NCBI GenBank assembly: GCA_002245135.1
Contig: NGBS01000351.1
Coordinates: 1 to 40,184, forward strand
Source of the DNA: Proteromonas lacertae
Lineage: Eukaryota > Sar > Bigyra > Opalinata > Proteromonadidae
Direction of reading: 5' to 3'
Length of the DNA: 40,184 bases
Part shown: piece by piece, positions 1-11,127 of the stretch
How positions within the stretch are numbered: position 1 is the first letter of the stretch
How the letters are laid out: every line of letters starts with the position of its first letter
Translations under genes and position numbers: made by a program
Notes under the pieces: model-generated
Told to the model about the DNA's origin: nothing
The model's database searches: none
Seen by the model: the letters and a program-made list of their open reading frames with translations, nothing else

Positions 1-216
1 ATATATCTTGGTAAAATCATTATACGTTAAATTATATCTACCCTTATATATTGTACATTTTTTCCTTGTAAAAGTAGTATTAGATTTAAATAACTTCCAC
101 CAATCGTTTTCTATACTTATATAATATCTACCACATGAAACAATATAAAGTGATATTAAAAACAATATTATATAAATATAATATTTATTAAGTATAATAT
201 AGAGATATATATTCAT
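1..216 (-). CDS. 5' part of a membrane-anchored protein, cut by the window edge
   Basis: An open frame of 72 codons starts at an ATG (complement of 214-216) and runs off the left edge without a stop. The first ~30 residues are hydrophobic (Ile/Leu/Tyr), giving a membrane anchor or uncleaved signal. They are followed by a polar stretch containing the pair WW (in ENDWWKLF) and several basic residues. I do not recognise the family. The two decayed genes to the right lie on the same strand and also start with a short N-terminal hydrophobic anchor; one is a glycosyltransferase and the other carries a methyltransferase domain. A Golgi/ER type II membrane enzyme is therefore a reasonable guess, but it rests on context and topology only. 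Confidence 0.45.
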   Translation of the reverse strand, partial: MNIYLYIILNKYYIYIILFLISLYIVSCGRYYISIENDWWKLFKSNTTFTRKKCTIYKGRYNLTYNDFTKIY

Positions 217-326
217 GATTTTATAAGTAAAGTCAAATAAGAAAATACTATATCATTTTCAACTAATGTATTAATATATTACTAATATTGAAAAGAAATT
301 GAAATAAATAATTCAAGCTATAAAAA

Positions 327-1266
327 TTAATACTTCTTTAATACTACACATAATGAATATCCTAATTCGTTATTTATTCTTGAATTCATATATTTTCTAA
401 TGTCAAGATTATCAAAGAAAAATATAATTTGATTTGTTAACAATCCTAATACCATTATCAAGATGGTAAGATAATGAAAATATATTCAATTTGCATTGAT
501 CAGCAATAAATTTAAACGAATTATAAGAGTATATTACTCTATGCCATAATAAGGTTGTTTATTAATTGCATCGGTGTAATTTTTCCAGTATGGACTATCT
601 TTTGCATTTATATCTGGGATACAAATAAATATATTACCATTTTGTTTAATCAGATATTTTAAATTTAGTAATGAGTTTATTATATCAGTATATGAAATAT
701 GCTCTAATACATGCGTAGCTAACATATTATCAACAGAATCTGGGTATAAATACTGTGTTATATAGTATCTATTTGTAATATCAAGCATATCTTGATCAGT
801 ATTTATCCACTTATCAGAAAACTTATTAATATTATTTTTATATGATGTTCCACAACCAATTATTTATATTAATAGATTGTGATATTATCTTTCTTCTTAT
901 TATGCTTCTTAATTTTATTAATGATTTAATGAGATTGCCTGATGGTAAAGGATATTGACCTTTTATGAGATTTATATAATTACATTTCTTGAATTTATCG
1001 CAAATAGGTTTTAGTTTATATTCAGCTGTATTATTATAAGCAGTATAAATAATATATTTAGGTAAGGAAGATATAAAACATCTGAAGTTAGGAAAATCTT
1101 CATAACATAAATCATAAATTGCAAGATAATGACTTATTTGATATGAACATAAAATGTTCTTATAATTTCTATTGATTTCTATATACCTACATTCTGTCAC
1201 ATAATTTTTAATATAAAATATAACAAAGAATACAATGATTATAATTGTAATTATTATATACTTCAT
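327..1266 (-). pseudogene. decayed membrane-anchored SAM-dependent methyltransferase-like gene
   Basis: It starts at the ATG complementing 1264-1266 with an Ile/Val/Phe-rich anchor of ~20 residues. A ~120-residue unrecognised segment follows. Around 850-870, in a different frame, comes a glycine motif of the type IGCGTS, which is methyltransferase motif I (SAM binding). About 60 residues on there is the typical motif IV/V region (VLEHI, then a helix and IFICIPD). The last ~60 codons are in yet another frame and stop at 327-329. Reading the whole needs about three frame changes, near 860, 535 and 415, so I call it a pseudogene. None of the breaks is flanked by the GTAT...TAG signals seen in intact genes here. 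It most resembles type 11/DUF-like methyltransferases with a C-terminal predicate of glycan or lipid modification, but the substrate is unknown. Confidence 0.55.
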
Positions 1267-1415
1267 AGTATTGTATATTTAACAATATAACGTCTCTTCA
1301 GCTTATACTTTACCTTCTATTATTCTGATAGACTTTAAAACTACTCCATGATTTATATCATATATCGAAACAGAGTATGAAGATAAAGTTTATCTCCTTT
1401 ATTGAGTTTAAGACC

Positions 1416-1515
1416 TGTTGTGCGTTGTTGAGCCTCTCTCATCATACAATTACATTTATTAACAAATATATAGTTAGGTCTATGATATATATTCAATTAC
1501 TACTACATATATGTA
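1416..1515 (+). repeat. remnant of one end of a palindromic MITE (TGTTGTGCG type)
   Basis: The sequence starts TGTTGTGCG and then matches the left end of the complete MITE at 5979-6657: GTTGAGCC, CTCATCATACAATTAC, then ATTAACAAATATATAGTTAG and TCTATGATATA. Small internal deletions separate the matching blocks. No opposite end is seen nearby, so this is a solo or decayed end. Confidence 0.6.
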
Positions 1516-1608
1516 TTGTTAATAAAATAAAACTAAAATCCTTAATAATATTATCCCTAAAATTTGTTCAAAAGTTGATTATCTCTACAAATAATTATTC
1601 AATATTAA

Positions 1609-2624
1609 TTAAAAATATTTCTGTTTATACAAAAGAATTAATTCTTTAGACCTCTCATATTGATGCACAATTAATGGAATAGTTAAATCTTCATTATATA
1701 TTGTATTATTTAAAATATATAATCTCTTAACTTGATTTAAGTCAATTGCAGTAGTTAATATTACACCTTTTTGATTTCTGTTTATGTGAAATGTTATATT
1801 GTTAAAATAACCTGTATAATAAGCATAATTTAAACTTCCTTGTTCAGAAACATCAGCATAATTATCAGTTAGAAATTTGCAAAATTGTTTTAAGAATGAT
1901 ATGAAATGTTTATTAGAACCTAATATAGATCCAGAATTTAATATTTTATTATTTATTATTTTCATAGTTTTTAAAAGGTTTAACAGAATTTAAATTCCAT
2001 TTTCGATCCTTTATAACTACATTATCCTTTGTTTCATCAGCTAGATACAATCCATCTTCAAAATTCCATTCAACTGGATTACCTTGAAACACAATATCTC
2101 TTACATCTAAACTAATTATATGAGTATATTCACTGCCATAATATAATAACCAACATAATAATATATAGAAATCTATATACAACCCACTTTCGTTTATACT
2201 TTTTTTTTTTCAATCATACATTTTTTTAGATTTGCACTATCAATAGGATATAATTTGTTCATTGAAGAATAAAATGGCCAATCCTCTTCAATTATAATGG
2301 GAATTATTTTGTTAATTTTTATTTGTAATTCCATTTCTTTATATTTATGAATTGACAAAGGCATTAATAGATCACCTCTGTAACTATTTTTTCTTAATGA
2401 AACAACAAAATAGACTGATATTTTCCCAATTATATCCACTGGCAAAACCATATATCAATGGGCATATCAATTTTTATTACATTAGATGGTTTATAATGGA
2501 AGTAAGGATAAAGATTGTATTTTTTAAATATTCGAATATCATTATTATGTTGTATATTATTTGTATAATACAAATAATAGAATAGAATTAATATGAACAA
2601 CATAAAAGTATGAATTTCTAGCAT
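1609..2624 (-). pseudogene. decayed type II membrane glycosyltransferase (GT-A type)
   Basis: Read from the ATG complementing 2622-2624, the order of parts is: a short hydrophobic anchor (about residues 6-22); a block ending in SLRKNSYRGDLL (typical 'move along the chain, donate' opening block of this GT group); a lysine-rich stretch; the metal-site motif SLDVRDIVFQGNP (a DxRD variant of DxD); LNSGSILGS; and near the end IPLIVHQYER. These blocks are in the right order for a eukaryotic membrane-anchored glycosyltransferase of ~330 residues. They lie in four overlapping frames (2430-2624, 2194-2451, 1949-2182, 1609-1965), so about three to four indels have occurred. One is at a poly-A run near 2200-2213 and one is in an AAT run near 1950. 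Homopolymer sequencing error could explain some of these, but decay is simpler. A second, shorter scrap of the same gene is at 23143-23250. Confidence 0.6.
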
Positions 2625-2639
2625 TGTTAAATATCAGGG

Positions 2640-3060
2640 TTGTATTTATCGGTCAAAACCTTTAGGTCAAACCTATCGGTCATAGGTGAAGTGATCTACA
2701 GCTGCCTGTACTAACTATTAGCTGACCTTTGTTATGTTTTCTGTTTCTAATCATTAAATCATGCACATAATCAAAATATAAACCTATATATATCATTTCT
2801 TAAAAAACACATTTGACCAAGCAATCGATTTACTTTTATATTTTTATAAATCAGATTTTATGCTCTATGATGATTAATTAAATTATAATATGAGTATAGT
2901 GTATGTAATATATAAGAATAAACAATGAGAAAAAAATATAGCTTGGCTTGAATTAATCAATATTCATTTCTCATTTAGTAAAAGTGTGAAATAACATGTA
3001 TATATATGTCATATAAAATAATAGGCTAATAAATCTACCTCCAAATGCATCAAAAAAGTG
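2640..3060. other. no gene seen; short GGTCAAACCT-like repeats
   Basis: AT-rich spacer between the glycosyltransferase pseudogene and the hAT remnant. Near 2655-2690 three imperfect copies of a short motif occur (ATCGGTCAAAACCT, TAGGTCAAACCT, ATCGGTCATAGGT). At ~2942 there is a GCTTGGCTTGAAT motif that recurs elsewhere in repeats of this window. No coding signal was recognised. Confidence 0.4.
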
Positions 3061-3847
3061 ATGAACCTTGCTGCAGCTGATAAATTAGAGAAATTGGATT
3101 TTAACTATGAAAAGAAGTACTGGAATAATGTATATAAAATTAAAGGGAGTAATTTCTGTGTATGCATATACTGTGGTGTAGAATACACTTGCAATAACAA
3201 AAATGGAAAAGCGATTAAGTTACATATGCAAAATGTTCACAACATTATTGATCAAATAGACAGTAAAATAAATGTAGATGAATTGAATTGTTTATTATTT
3301 GAATGCTTAACATTCAACAATATTTCCACTACTATATCAGATTTAATGGAACATGTTAAGAGCTTATATGATATAGTAGTGGAAAACATTATAAAATCCA
3401 TCAATGATATAAATATCCCAAATATACGATGTTTTCTTCACACAATCTAACTGTCTATCAAAAAAGCATTGGATGAATTGGATAAAAAAAGTAGTGAAGA
3501 AGATGAGAATGAAAATGATATAGATGAGGTTATAGATGAAGATAAAAAGAAAGAAAATATTGTTAAACAAACAATAAATAAATATGTTGTATTATCTAAA
3601 CTTTCTATATTAATAAAAGTATTTAAAAAGTATATCAATAAAGCGTAGAAGAATAAATAATAATAAAGAAGTGATGAATTATCTAGAATATACAGAAATA
3701 TTTAGCACTGGAAAAGATCTATCTAAAATATGGCTTACTCTTAAAGCTTCTTTTCAACGTATTTTTAAAATTGCGAAAAAGTACTTAGCATACCAACCAT
3801 CTTATAGTGAATCAGACTGGAAGACTATGCAATTTAAACAAATGTAA
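3061..3847 (+). pseudogene. hAT-family transposase remnant with BED zinc finger
   Basis: The frame from ATG 3061 encodes ~130 residues. It opens with a BED-type zinc finger: W, then C-x2-C (CIYCG), then H-x4-H (HMQNVH), spaced as in hAT transposases. At its end it has RCFLHTI, the hAT 'RC.AH' block. It is stopped by TAA at 3448-3450, and the same frame then continues LSIKKAL plus an acidic stretch to a TAG at ~3646. A different frame (about 3662-3847) encodes FKIAKKYLAYQPSYSESD, which resembles the start of the hAT C-terminal dimerisation domain (usual form lA.+yL.ipat...sER). The catalytic middle is missing, so this is an internally deleted relic. No terminal inverted repeats were found. Confidence 0.6.
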
Positions 3848-4306
3848 TATATCATCTGAGCATATTGAAATAATAGTACTAATTTCGAGAAATAGAGATT
3901 TATAAAATATAAAAACATTATTTCTTATTATCATTTGGAATAGAATACTAAAAATAAATAAAATAATAAGAAGATTTAACAAATGTGTAAGTTGGACGAT
4001 AGTATTTATTTAATATTATAACCAAAGTATTACTACAATGTTGCAATATACTATTTTTCATTCTTTTTATAAAACAAATATCCTTCCATAATGAATTAAA
4101 ATAGGTTTTAATATAATGAAGCTTGATATGTTTGATTATATTCCGTACTCTGCAGTAAAAGTTGGCGTTCATAATATGTTTATATTATATTCTTTTCTTT
4201 CTTGATTAAAATTCTTTAAAAATCGATTATATTATTTTGATAAATTATCACTCTCACTAGGATATAATTGCTCCATACGATCCCAGAATCTATTTACAGT
4301 GTCTTA
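3848..4306. other. no gene seen
   Basis: AT-rich sequence between the hAT remnant and the 3' end of the HYDIN-like pseudogene. Only short open frames occur, with no recognisable motif. Confidence 0.4.
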
Positions 4307-5460
4307 TTATAGAGATAAAGTAAATAATGCACTACAAAACAAAACAAAAGTTAAATTACAGTATAGACAATTAATGATATAATCGCAGGCATTATCAATA
4401 TGGTATTCCAGTTCCTGTACTTTGATTATACGATAAGTTGGTAGTCCTAGTACTTTGATTAGAATTGCTAAATCATATCTTCCATAAGATAAATCAGGTT
4501 TCGCTGTAAAACTAACTGTAAATGTCATTGTTGAGCTTTCTATTAATCTTTTCACTTATGGAAATTCACCTTAATGTAAATTAGATATTTCTTATATGCC
4601 ATTTTTGTTGTTTTGACTGTTTCATCTAATAATGAATCTATATAATATAATTTTAAAACTACAGATTCTCAATCAACTGTGATTTGTAATGCTGTTTTAT
4701 TCTTTCCTGAAGGTAATTTATTTATATTTGTCATGATTTTAGGTGGAGATGGTATTTTATCATCATTTTGTTGTGAATTCTTACTTCTAGCAAATACTGA
4801 TTTTAGACTATCTACTCTAGCAAATTCTGTTGTTTAAGTTGCTTATTCTTGTGGTGGTAATTTTTTAACTGGTGCTTTACCAAGTGTTGGTGAATTGATT
4901 GGAATTCCATCTACAGTTATTGGCTTTTTAGCTTCAACTGGTTGTTCTTTTTCTTCTTCTGCTAATGGTTGTTCTGGTTTTTGTGTTTATCCTCTTTCTA
5001 TTGGTTGTTTTGATTTTTCTCCTTCAGTATTTATAGTATTATTATTACTTTCATTGATATACTTCATTGATTGGAGATATTTGATTTTTGGTTTCATCTA
5101 TTTATAATTCCCAATGATAAGGACAAGAAATTGTTCCAAGATTTTCAATTGAAAATAATAAAGTTCTTTCAGTAAATCCAAATCATTCTAAGATAACCAT
5201 AAATTGGGAAAGACTACATCAGCTACACATGGATCTGAATTTTTCTGAGGATGATCTTCATATCTTATATTCAAAATACCATTTATTTTAAAGGCTATTT
5301 TATCATCTTTATAATTTGGATCAAATTCAACTATCACATTCGTTGACTCATTTGGTTCTAAATGGAATTCATTCATACTTAATAAAAATGGACCTGCTAT
5401 ACTTATAAGCACATCTAAACTCAACGTTGATATATTCTTAAATATATCTCTCTTACTTTA
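4307..5460 (-). pseudogene. decayed HYDIN/DLEC1-type ciliary protein (ASH/MSP-like repeats)
   Basis: Read leftward from ~5460, the first ~90 codons carry blocks typical of HYDIN/DLEC1-type ASH domains: AGPFLLSMNEFHLEPNES, VEFDP, a ...NPY...D linker-like region, then VVFPNL. After a stop and a frame change the next domain continues (FGFTERTLLFSIENLG, then CPYHWEL). A Glu/Lys/Pro-rich linker with several in-frame stops follows. The final block (4307-4555) has VKRLIESSTMTFTV...PTYRIIKVQELEYHI. Known members sit on axonemal central-pair or associated structures, so the gene points to a flagellate ancestry. At least five stops or shifts interrupt it. A palindromic MITE begins at 5482, just upstream, and probably cuts the gene. 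Exact subfamily is uncertain. Confidence 0.5.
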
Positions 5461-5481
5461 AACTTCATCTGAAACTATAGC

Positions 5482-5978
5482 TGTTGTTCCCGTATGGCGG
5501 AAATCCCCATATGGCGGAACTCTATATTGTAGAATGATTTAATGAAAACTAATATGATATTCATGATGTTCGGAGTTAGTTATTAACAAATATATAGTTA
5601 GTTTGTCATATGACCTACATCTGTGATATACTTATTTATGAACTTCATTATTATTAATATTAAGCTATTTTTTGTATATTCTCTATATTAATATTACAGT
5701 TACTACTACAGTCTAAAATACATTATCTGATATGAATAGAATACATTATTTTAAATGTTAAGGTAGTAAAAATTGAAATTAAAATGTAGGCTTGAGTGAG
5801 GCTTGAACTTATTTTTTCTTTTTTCTTTTTTAACCTCCTTAACATTTAAAAAAGTGAATTCTATTCATATCAGATTATGTATTTTAGACTGTAGTAGTAA
5901 CTGATACATTAAAATAGAGAATATACAAAAATTAGTTTAATATTGATAATAATGAAGTTCATAAATAAGTATATCACA
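5482..5978 (+). mobile_element. palindromic MITE (TGTTGTTCCC type), right arm interrupted and partly lost
   Basis: It starts TGTTGTTCCCGTATGGCGG and matches the complete MITE at 8924-9544 through the left arm, including the duplicated GTATGGCGGA. A palindrome centre follows near 5790-5830 with the motif GGCTTGAGTGAGGCTTGA, then the start of the right arm. At 5979 another MITE is inserted. After that inserted element the expected last ~165 bases of the right arm are not found, so this copy is truncated. Five bases before it read ATAGC; no matching copy can be checked. Confidence 0.75.
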
Positions 5979-6657
5979 TGTTGTGCGCCGTTGAGCCATT
6001 CTCATCATACAATTACTTTTAAAACAAACTAATATCATTTTTATCTTAGTTATAATGCGTTATTAACAAATATATAGTTAGTTTGTCATATGACCTACAT
6101 CTATGATATACTTTTCTATGACCTACATTATTATTAATATTAAGCTATTTTTTGTATATTCTCTATATTAATATTACAGCTACTACAGTCTAAAATACAT
6201 TATCTGATATGAATAGAATACATTATTTTAAATGTTAAGGTAGTAAAAATTGAAATTAAAATGTAGGCTTGAGTGAGGCTTGAACTTATTTTTTCTTTTT
6301 TCTTTTTTAACCTCCTTAACATTTAAAAAAGTGAATTCTATTCATATCAGATTATGTATTTTAGACTGTAGTAGTAACTGATACATTAAAATAGAGAATA
6401 TACAAAAAATAGCTTAATATTGATAATAATGAAGATCATAAAATAGTATGTCGTAGATGGTAGTGATTGAAGCAAAAAAATTAAAAATAAAATTATAATT
6501 GTTTTCAATATGTTGGGATAAAGTTCAAAAAAATATTTATCGCAGATGTAGCTTATATGACAAAGTAAGATTATATTTGCATATAACTCGCCATCTAACC
6601 ACACACTATCATTTTAGAATTGAAAAAAGTCTTCTTAACGCTCAACGGCGCACAACA
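5979..6657 (+). mobile_element. palindromic MITE (TGTTGTGCGCCG type), nested in the previous MITE
   Basis: A 679-bp element starting TGTTGTGCGCCGTTGAGCC and ending GGCTCAACGGCGCACAACA in inverted form (6640-6657; the final bases are CGGCGCACAACA). Long inner arms pair around a centre near 6270-6310 carrying GGCTTGAGTGAGGCTTGA. Flanking pentamers are TCACA (5974-5978) and TCAGA (6658-6662), a 5-bp target duplication with one mismatch. There is no coding capacity. Much of the inner arm sequence is shared with the TGTTGTTCCC-type MITE, so the two subfamilies are related. Confidence 0.75.
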
Positions 6658-7359
6658 TCAGATATGATATTCTGTAAAAAAAATGATATAAAAAAAAAGA
6701 CTGAATTAATCACTATGAGAATTTTCTAAGTGCTTTTTTTGTCTTTTTTGTTATTTATTTCAGCAACTAAAAGGAATTAGAAAATAAAAATTTCACACAT
6801 TGTGACTAATGTTATAAGGTCTATGAAAATATACTTAGTTACTATATTACCTGATTTAGGTAATTTTTTCATTTGTCAGTTTATTTAAATTAATTTTCTA
6901 GATATTACTAAATTACATCATATATTTTTGATTTTACTAATTATTAACTCAAAATTCTGTTTTTATCACTCAAAAAATGAATTCAAAAAAACAAAAAAGT
7001 TCGTGAGATTTGAGTCAAAATTGGACATTTTTGAGCTTTTCAGCCGAAGGAGGAATCATATTTAAATGGCTTTATAATATTTTCCGGGAAATGGGATTTG
7101 CAAATTTTTAGTATGCTTATTTTTTGAATAGGAGGTGAATGGTATTTGAGTTGTAATTCCATATTTTCGTAATTTTATTGGATTACAATATAATATATCA
7201 GGTATCTATTTTGTAGTAATAATATTTTTAACTAATTCACCCTAATTATGGAGATATTCCTAATAGTACATAGAATCAATAGGTGGTGTATATGGTTGTA
7301 TAATATTATATAAACACAATAAATAAATATAAAATACTTAAAATTACTTCTACAGTACT
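6658..7359. other. no gene seen
   Basis: AT-rich sequence with homopolymer A runs. Around 7000-7030 the phrase TTTGAGTCAAAATTGGAC vaguely resembles the end sequences of MULE-like repeats at 23.3 kb, but it is too short to call. A CT-rich microsatellite (repeats of TTCTC) at about 7373-7402 marks the 3' end of the next pseudogene. Confidence 0.35.
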
Positions 7360-8060
7360 TTAATTCACTTCATTCTCTTCTCTTCTCTTCTCTTCTCTTC
7401 TACTGATAGTATTCTTTAAATACTCATTGTCACTGTTATAAGAATCATTAAATAGTTCCTTAATCTGATCTGAATAACATAGCTTTATATCATTCACATT
7501 ATATCTATCATACTGATTTTTCTTTAACATTCCATTTACACATCTTCTTAAATTATTACTATAACAAGATGGTAATTCCTTTATTTCTTTTTACTATTAA
7601 CAATATAATATAATATACTAATTAAATATCCACTGGATAATTATATTTCTCACTTCGTAGTATCTCTGAAGTTAATAAATCACCAATTTTAGGGTTGTTT
7701 TTCTCATCTAGAAATATGTTAGAAGGTTTTAAATCTCTATGCATAATATGATATGATGATATACTTTTCTTTGAATTGATAATTTCTTTGTTTCTTATAT
7801 TCTATCAGTTGATCTAAATCACCATTTGCTATACATTCCATTGCAATATTTAACCTCTACATAAAAACTATAATATATATACTCTTTGTTCTACAAAAGT
7901 GTTGTAATAATGAAGGAAATTGGAATGGATAAGTCTTCTTAATATTAATACTTCTTGAATTGCTTGTTTACGATTTGCTACAGTTAATATCTTCTCTTCT
8001 ATGATCTTAATACAATTTCCCATTTGACTAACAAAAGTAAAGCTTAAAATTATACAGCCA
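7360..8060 (-). pseudogene. decayed NEK-like (NIMA-related) protein kinase
   Basis: Leftward from ~8060 the frames give: a lysine-containing strand followed by VANRKQAIQEVLILRRL, then NFLHYYNTFVEQ. Next comes a possible 26-nt intron (GTATAT...TGTAG, about 7855-7880), then LNIAMECIANGDLDQLIE. The catalytic loop HRDLKPSNIFLDEKN is at about 7700-7742, and KIGD is joined directly to SEILRSEKYNYPVD, so the DFG region and activation segment are missing. A C-terminal lysine/arginine/glutamate tail is coded by the CTTCT microsatellite. The order and wording fit NEK kinases. Deletion of the activation loop and several frame changes make it a pseudogene. Confidence 0.6.
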
Positions 8061-8569
8061 GGAATATAGAAACCAGTTTGTAGTGGGCTGCAGATTGTAG
8101 TCTATAAACATATATGAAATACACTAGTCATACTTTATTCTTGTAGTGATAAATAGATTTTTGTTGTTATCAATTACATGGTGTTAGGGTTAGATTTCCA
8201 TGTTGCAATTACTATACCTCTGATTACTTTCTGACTAGTGAATGTGGATAAACTAATGTATTCAAAAATATTAAAATTACATCATCTGTAAGTTGTTCCT
8301 GTGAAATAAGAATAGAATTTACAAGATATCCTACATTCTTTGTTAACAATGTTGTTTTCTACATATCTAAAAAATATATTAACATTTATACATCCTCTAC
8401 TTTTCTAACACATATATTAATAAGTAATTGACATTAAAAATCTAGAAATTCTTAAAACTTCTAAAATATTCTTTATAGTCATTAAGGCTAAATTACTAAT
8501 ATAAAGCTATATAAAATAAGCCTCGTTTTCAAAATAGAATTTAATTTTTAGTTAATTTGATAATTAACA
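8061..8569. other. no gene seen
   Basis: AT-rich spacer upstream of the tnp2-like reading frame. It contains one TTAGGGTTAG at 8184-8193, too short to call telomeric. No terminal inverted repeat for the following transposase-like gene was recognised here. Confidence 0.35.
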
Positions 8570-8923
8570 ATGGGCATCCTTGATTATATATCATCGATAT
8601 ATCCACTTGTTGAAGCAAATAATATATTTTATAATTTTAATAATATTTTAATATATGATGAAGAATGTTTATTAGATACTTCTTTGTTTTATAATATTAT
8701 CCAAATTCCAAATCCAATATATTTAGATAAATTAATAAAACAATATCAACAGTACAATATATATATCAAATCAGAAAACGAATTTATCATATTAGCACCT
8801 ATGAGATATAACTTAATTTTAATATATAACAATTTATTTTATCATTCATCTGTAATTAGGTATTTTGAAATGATGCAGTTCAAATTTGATAATATATATA
8901 CTACTAATAATAATAGTCAAGAT

Positions 8924-9544
8924 TGTTGTTCCCGTATGGCGGAAATCCCCGTATGGCGGAACTCTATATTGCAGAATGATTCAATCAAAACTAATATGAT
9001 ATTCATGATGTTCGGAGTTAGTTATTAACAAATATATAGTTAATTTGTCATATGACCTACATCTGTGATATACTTATTTATGAACTTCATTATTATCAAT
9101 ATTAAACTAATTTTTGTATATTTTCTATTTTAATGTATCAGTCACTACTACAGTCTAAAATACATTATCTGATATAAATAGAATTCACTATTTTTTATGT
9201 TAAAGTACAGAAAACAGAAAAAAGAAAAAATATATTCAAGCCTCGCTCAAGCCAGTAATTTAATTTCTATTTTTACTACCTTAACATTAAAATTATTGTA
9301 TTCTATTCATGTCAAATAATGTATTTTAGACTGTAGTAGTGACTGATACATTAAAATAGAGAATATACAAAAATTAGTTTAATATTGATAATAATGAAGT
9401 TCATAAATAAGTATATCACAGATGTAGGTCATATGACAAACTAACTATATATTTGTTAATAACTAACTCCGAACATCATGAATATCATATTAGTTTTGAT
9501 TGAATCATTCTGCAATATAGAGTTCCGCCATACGGGGAACAACA
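8924..9544 (+). mobile_element. complete 621-bp palindromic MITE (TGTTGTTCCC type)
   Basis: The left end is TGTTGTTCCCGTATGGCGG; the right end is its inverse, ending ACGGGGAACAACA. Arms of about 280 bp pair along their length around a centre near 9230-9255, which carries CAAGCCTCGCTCAAGCC. The left end has an extra copy of GTATGGCGGA that the right end lacks. Flanks are AAGAT at 8919-8923 and AAGAT at 9545-9549, an exact 5-bp target duplication. The element has no coding capacity. The TG...CA ends with 5-bp duplication fit the TGTNR ends reported for Ginger/TDD-type cut-and-paste transposons, so a non-autonomous Ginger-like element is my best guess. Confidence 0.85.
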
Positions 9545-10753
9545 AAGATGATTATGATGACTTACTCTTTTTATTGATTTTATATAGAAATATTAACAGT
9601 TATAATGAAATTATTGAAAAATATATAATATTAAAAAACAAAATTAAAAATTTCAAATGTAATATATCTACTGTTTTAAGTAATATGAATAATAGAAACA
9701 GAAGTAATAATATAACAGATAATCTATCAAATGAATGTGATATTATTAATTATTATTACCCACAATTATACGATATAAATACAATAATAAACACTCATCT
9801 TACTAATATTCCAAATAATAGTAATAATATTCCTAACATAAATTACTGTAAAGATAATTACACTATCCTGAAATTAATAAATAGTAATATTTTAAATAAT
9901 TCAATTAATAATAATATTATAAGAATAACAGATAAATTAATACATAAAATATTATCAACAACAGTATATTATGGATTTCCATATTATTTAAATGAAATAA
10001 ATGTTAAATATATTCAAAACAAAAAGTATACATTTATAAAAAATAAAAATAGAAAACCTAATGACGAATATACAATTAAACAATTTAATACAATTAAAAA
10101 ATCTGTAGCAGAGAAAGGAGAAGAAATATACTACATTGTATGTGATAAATATAATAACTATTTTTCAATTAATAATTTAAATTTGGAAGATTTATCTCAA
10201 AATTCTTCTATCAGAAAAAAAAGTAATATTAATATAACTTGTTGTGCGCCGTTTGTCATAGTTGGCCATTTGGGAAAGTTGCGAATTGGACTCGAGTTCA
10301 AAATTTGAACTCGGTACTTCCAGCCACTTTACAGAGCTAATATTAAAATTTCATTGACTTTTGTAATTAAATTAAACTATTCTGAAATGCGTGTTGAATT
10401 TGGACAACATCAATGTTAATCATTAAAAACATCATTAGAATTTTGTACATAAATCTATTGTACATAATATGTGTACACTGGACCTCCAGTTTTAAATCTA
10501 ATTATTTTGATAGTTCAAGAGAAAATTCAAAAAAAGAAATATTGACACAAGCTTTGGCTTGATCAAATTTGAATTTATTTAAATTTTGAACTCGCTCTTT
10601 GTATGCGAAGAAAAAATTCAATTTTAATAATCATTTGACATGTATAAGTTTTAATTATTTAATTTAAACTATAAAAATTCAAGTAATACAAGAAATTATC
10701 TAGATCGTTAAGATTACAATAGATTACGAAATACTCAATAACAACGTAATATT

Positions 10754-11127
10754 AACTATCAATTTACTTCGATTTAGAACAAACTAACATAATTCTTTCT
10801 AATCTTCGATTTTGTACTCATTTCATTCTATATATTATACTCAATTATATATACATTATACAATAACCATTTTTAACTATCAGTTTACTTCGATTTAGAA
10901 CAAACTAACATAATTCTTTCTAATCTTCGATTTTATACTCATTTCATTCTATATATTATACTCAATTATATATACATTATACAATAACCATTTTTAACTA
11001 TCAATTTACTTCGATTTAGAACAAACTAACATAATTCTTTCTAATCTTCGATTTTGTACTCATTTCATTCTATATATTATACTCAATTATATATACATTA
11101 TACAATAACCATTTTTAACTATCAGTT
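10754..11127 (+). repeat. three 121-bp tandem repeats inside the MULE left arm
   Basis: Units begin AACTATCARTTTACTTCG at 10754, 10875 and 10996, with a partial fourth at 11117. Each is 121 bp and near-identical (CAA/CAG and GTACT/ATACT variants). Only one unit is present, inverted, in the right arm (about 14643-14770), so the array expanded on the left side only. Sequence from 11128 to 11900 is a non-coding AT-rich stretch in which I see nothing further. Confidence 0.85.

Noticed and set aside
4307-5460. A reassigned stop codon (TAA/TGA as amino acids) to explain in-frame stops in the HYDIN-like gene
   Set aside because: The long intact frames here (882, 1394 and 448 codons) use none of these codons internally, and this gene also has frame shifts, so decay explains it better.
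7373-7402. CT-rich microsatellite as a promoter or CRISPR-like array
   Set aside because: It codes the Arg/Glu/Lys tail of the decayed kinase on the minus strand and has no spacers.
8184-8193. Telomere-like TTAGGGTTAG
   Set aside because: Less than two repeat units, in ordinary spacer; chance occurrence is likely.
9478-9544. An ATG at 9478 as the start of a separate 276-codon gene
   Set aside because: The ATG and first ~22 codons lie in the MITE right arm; the frame simply continues from the interrupted host gene.
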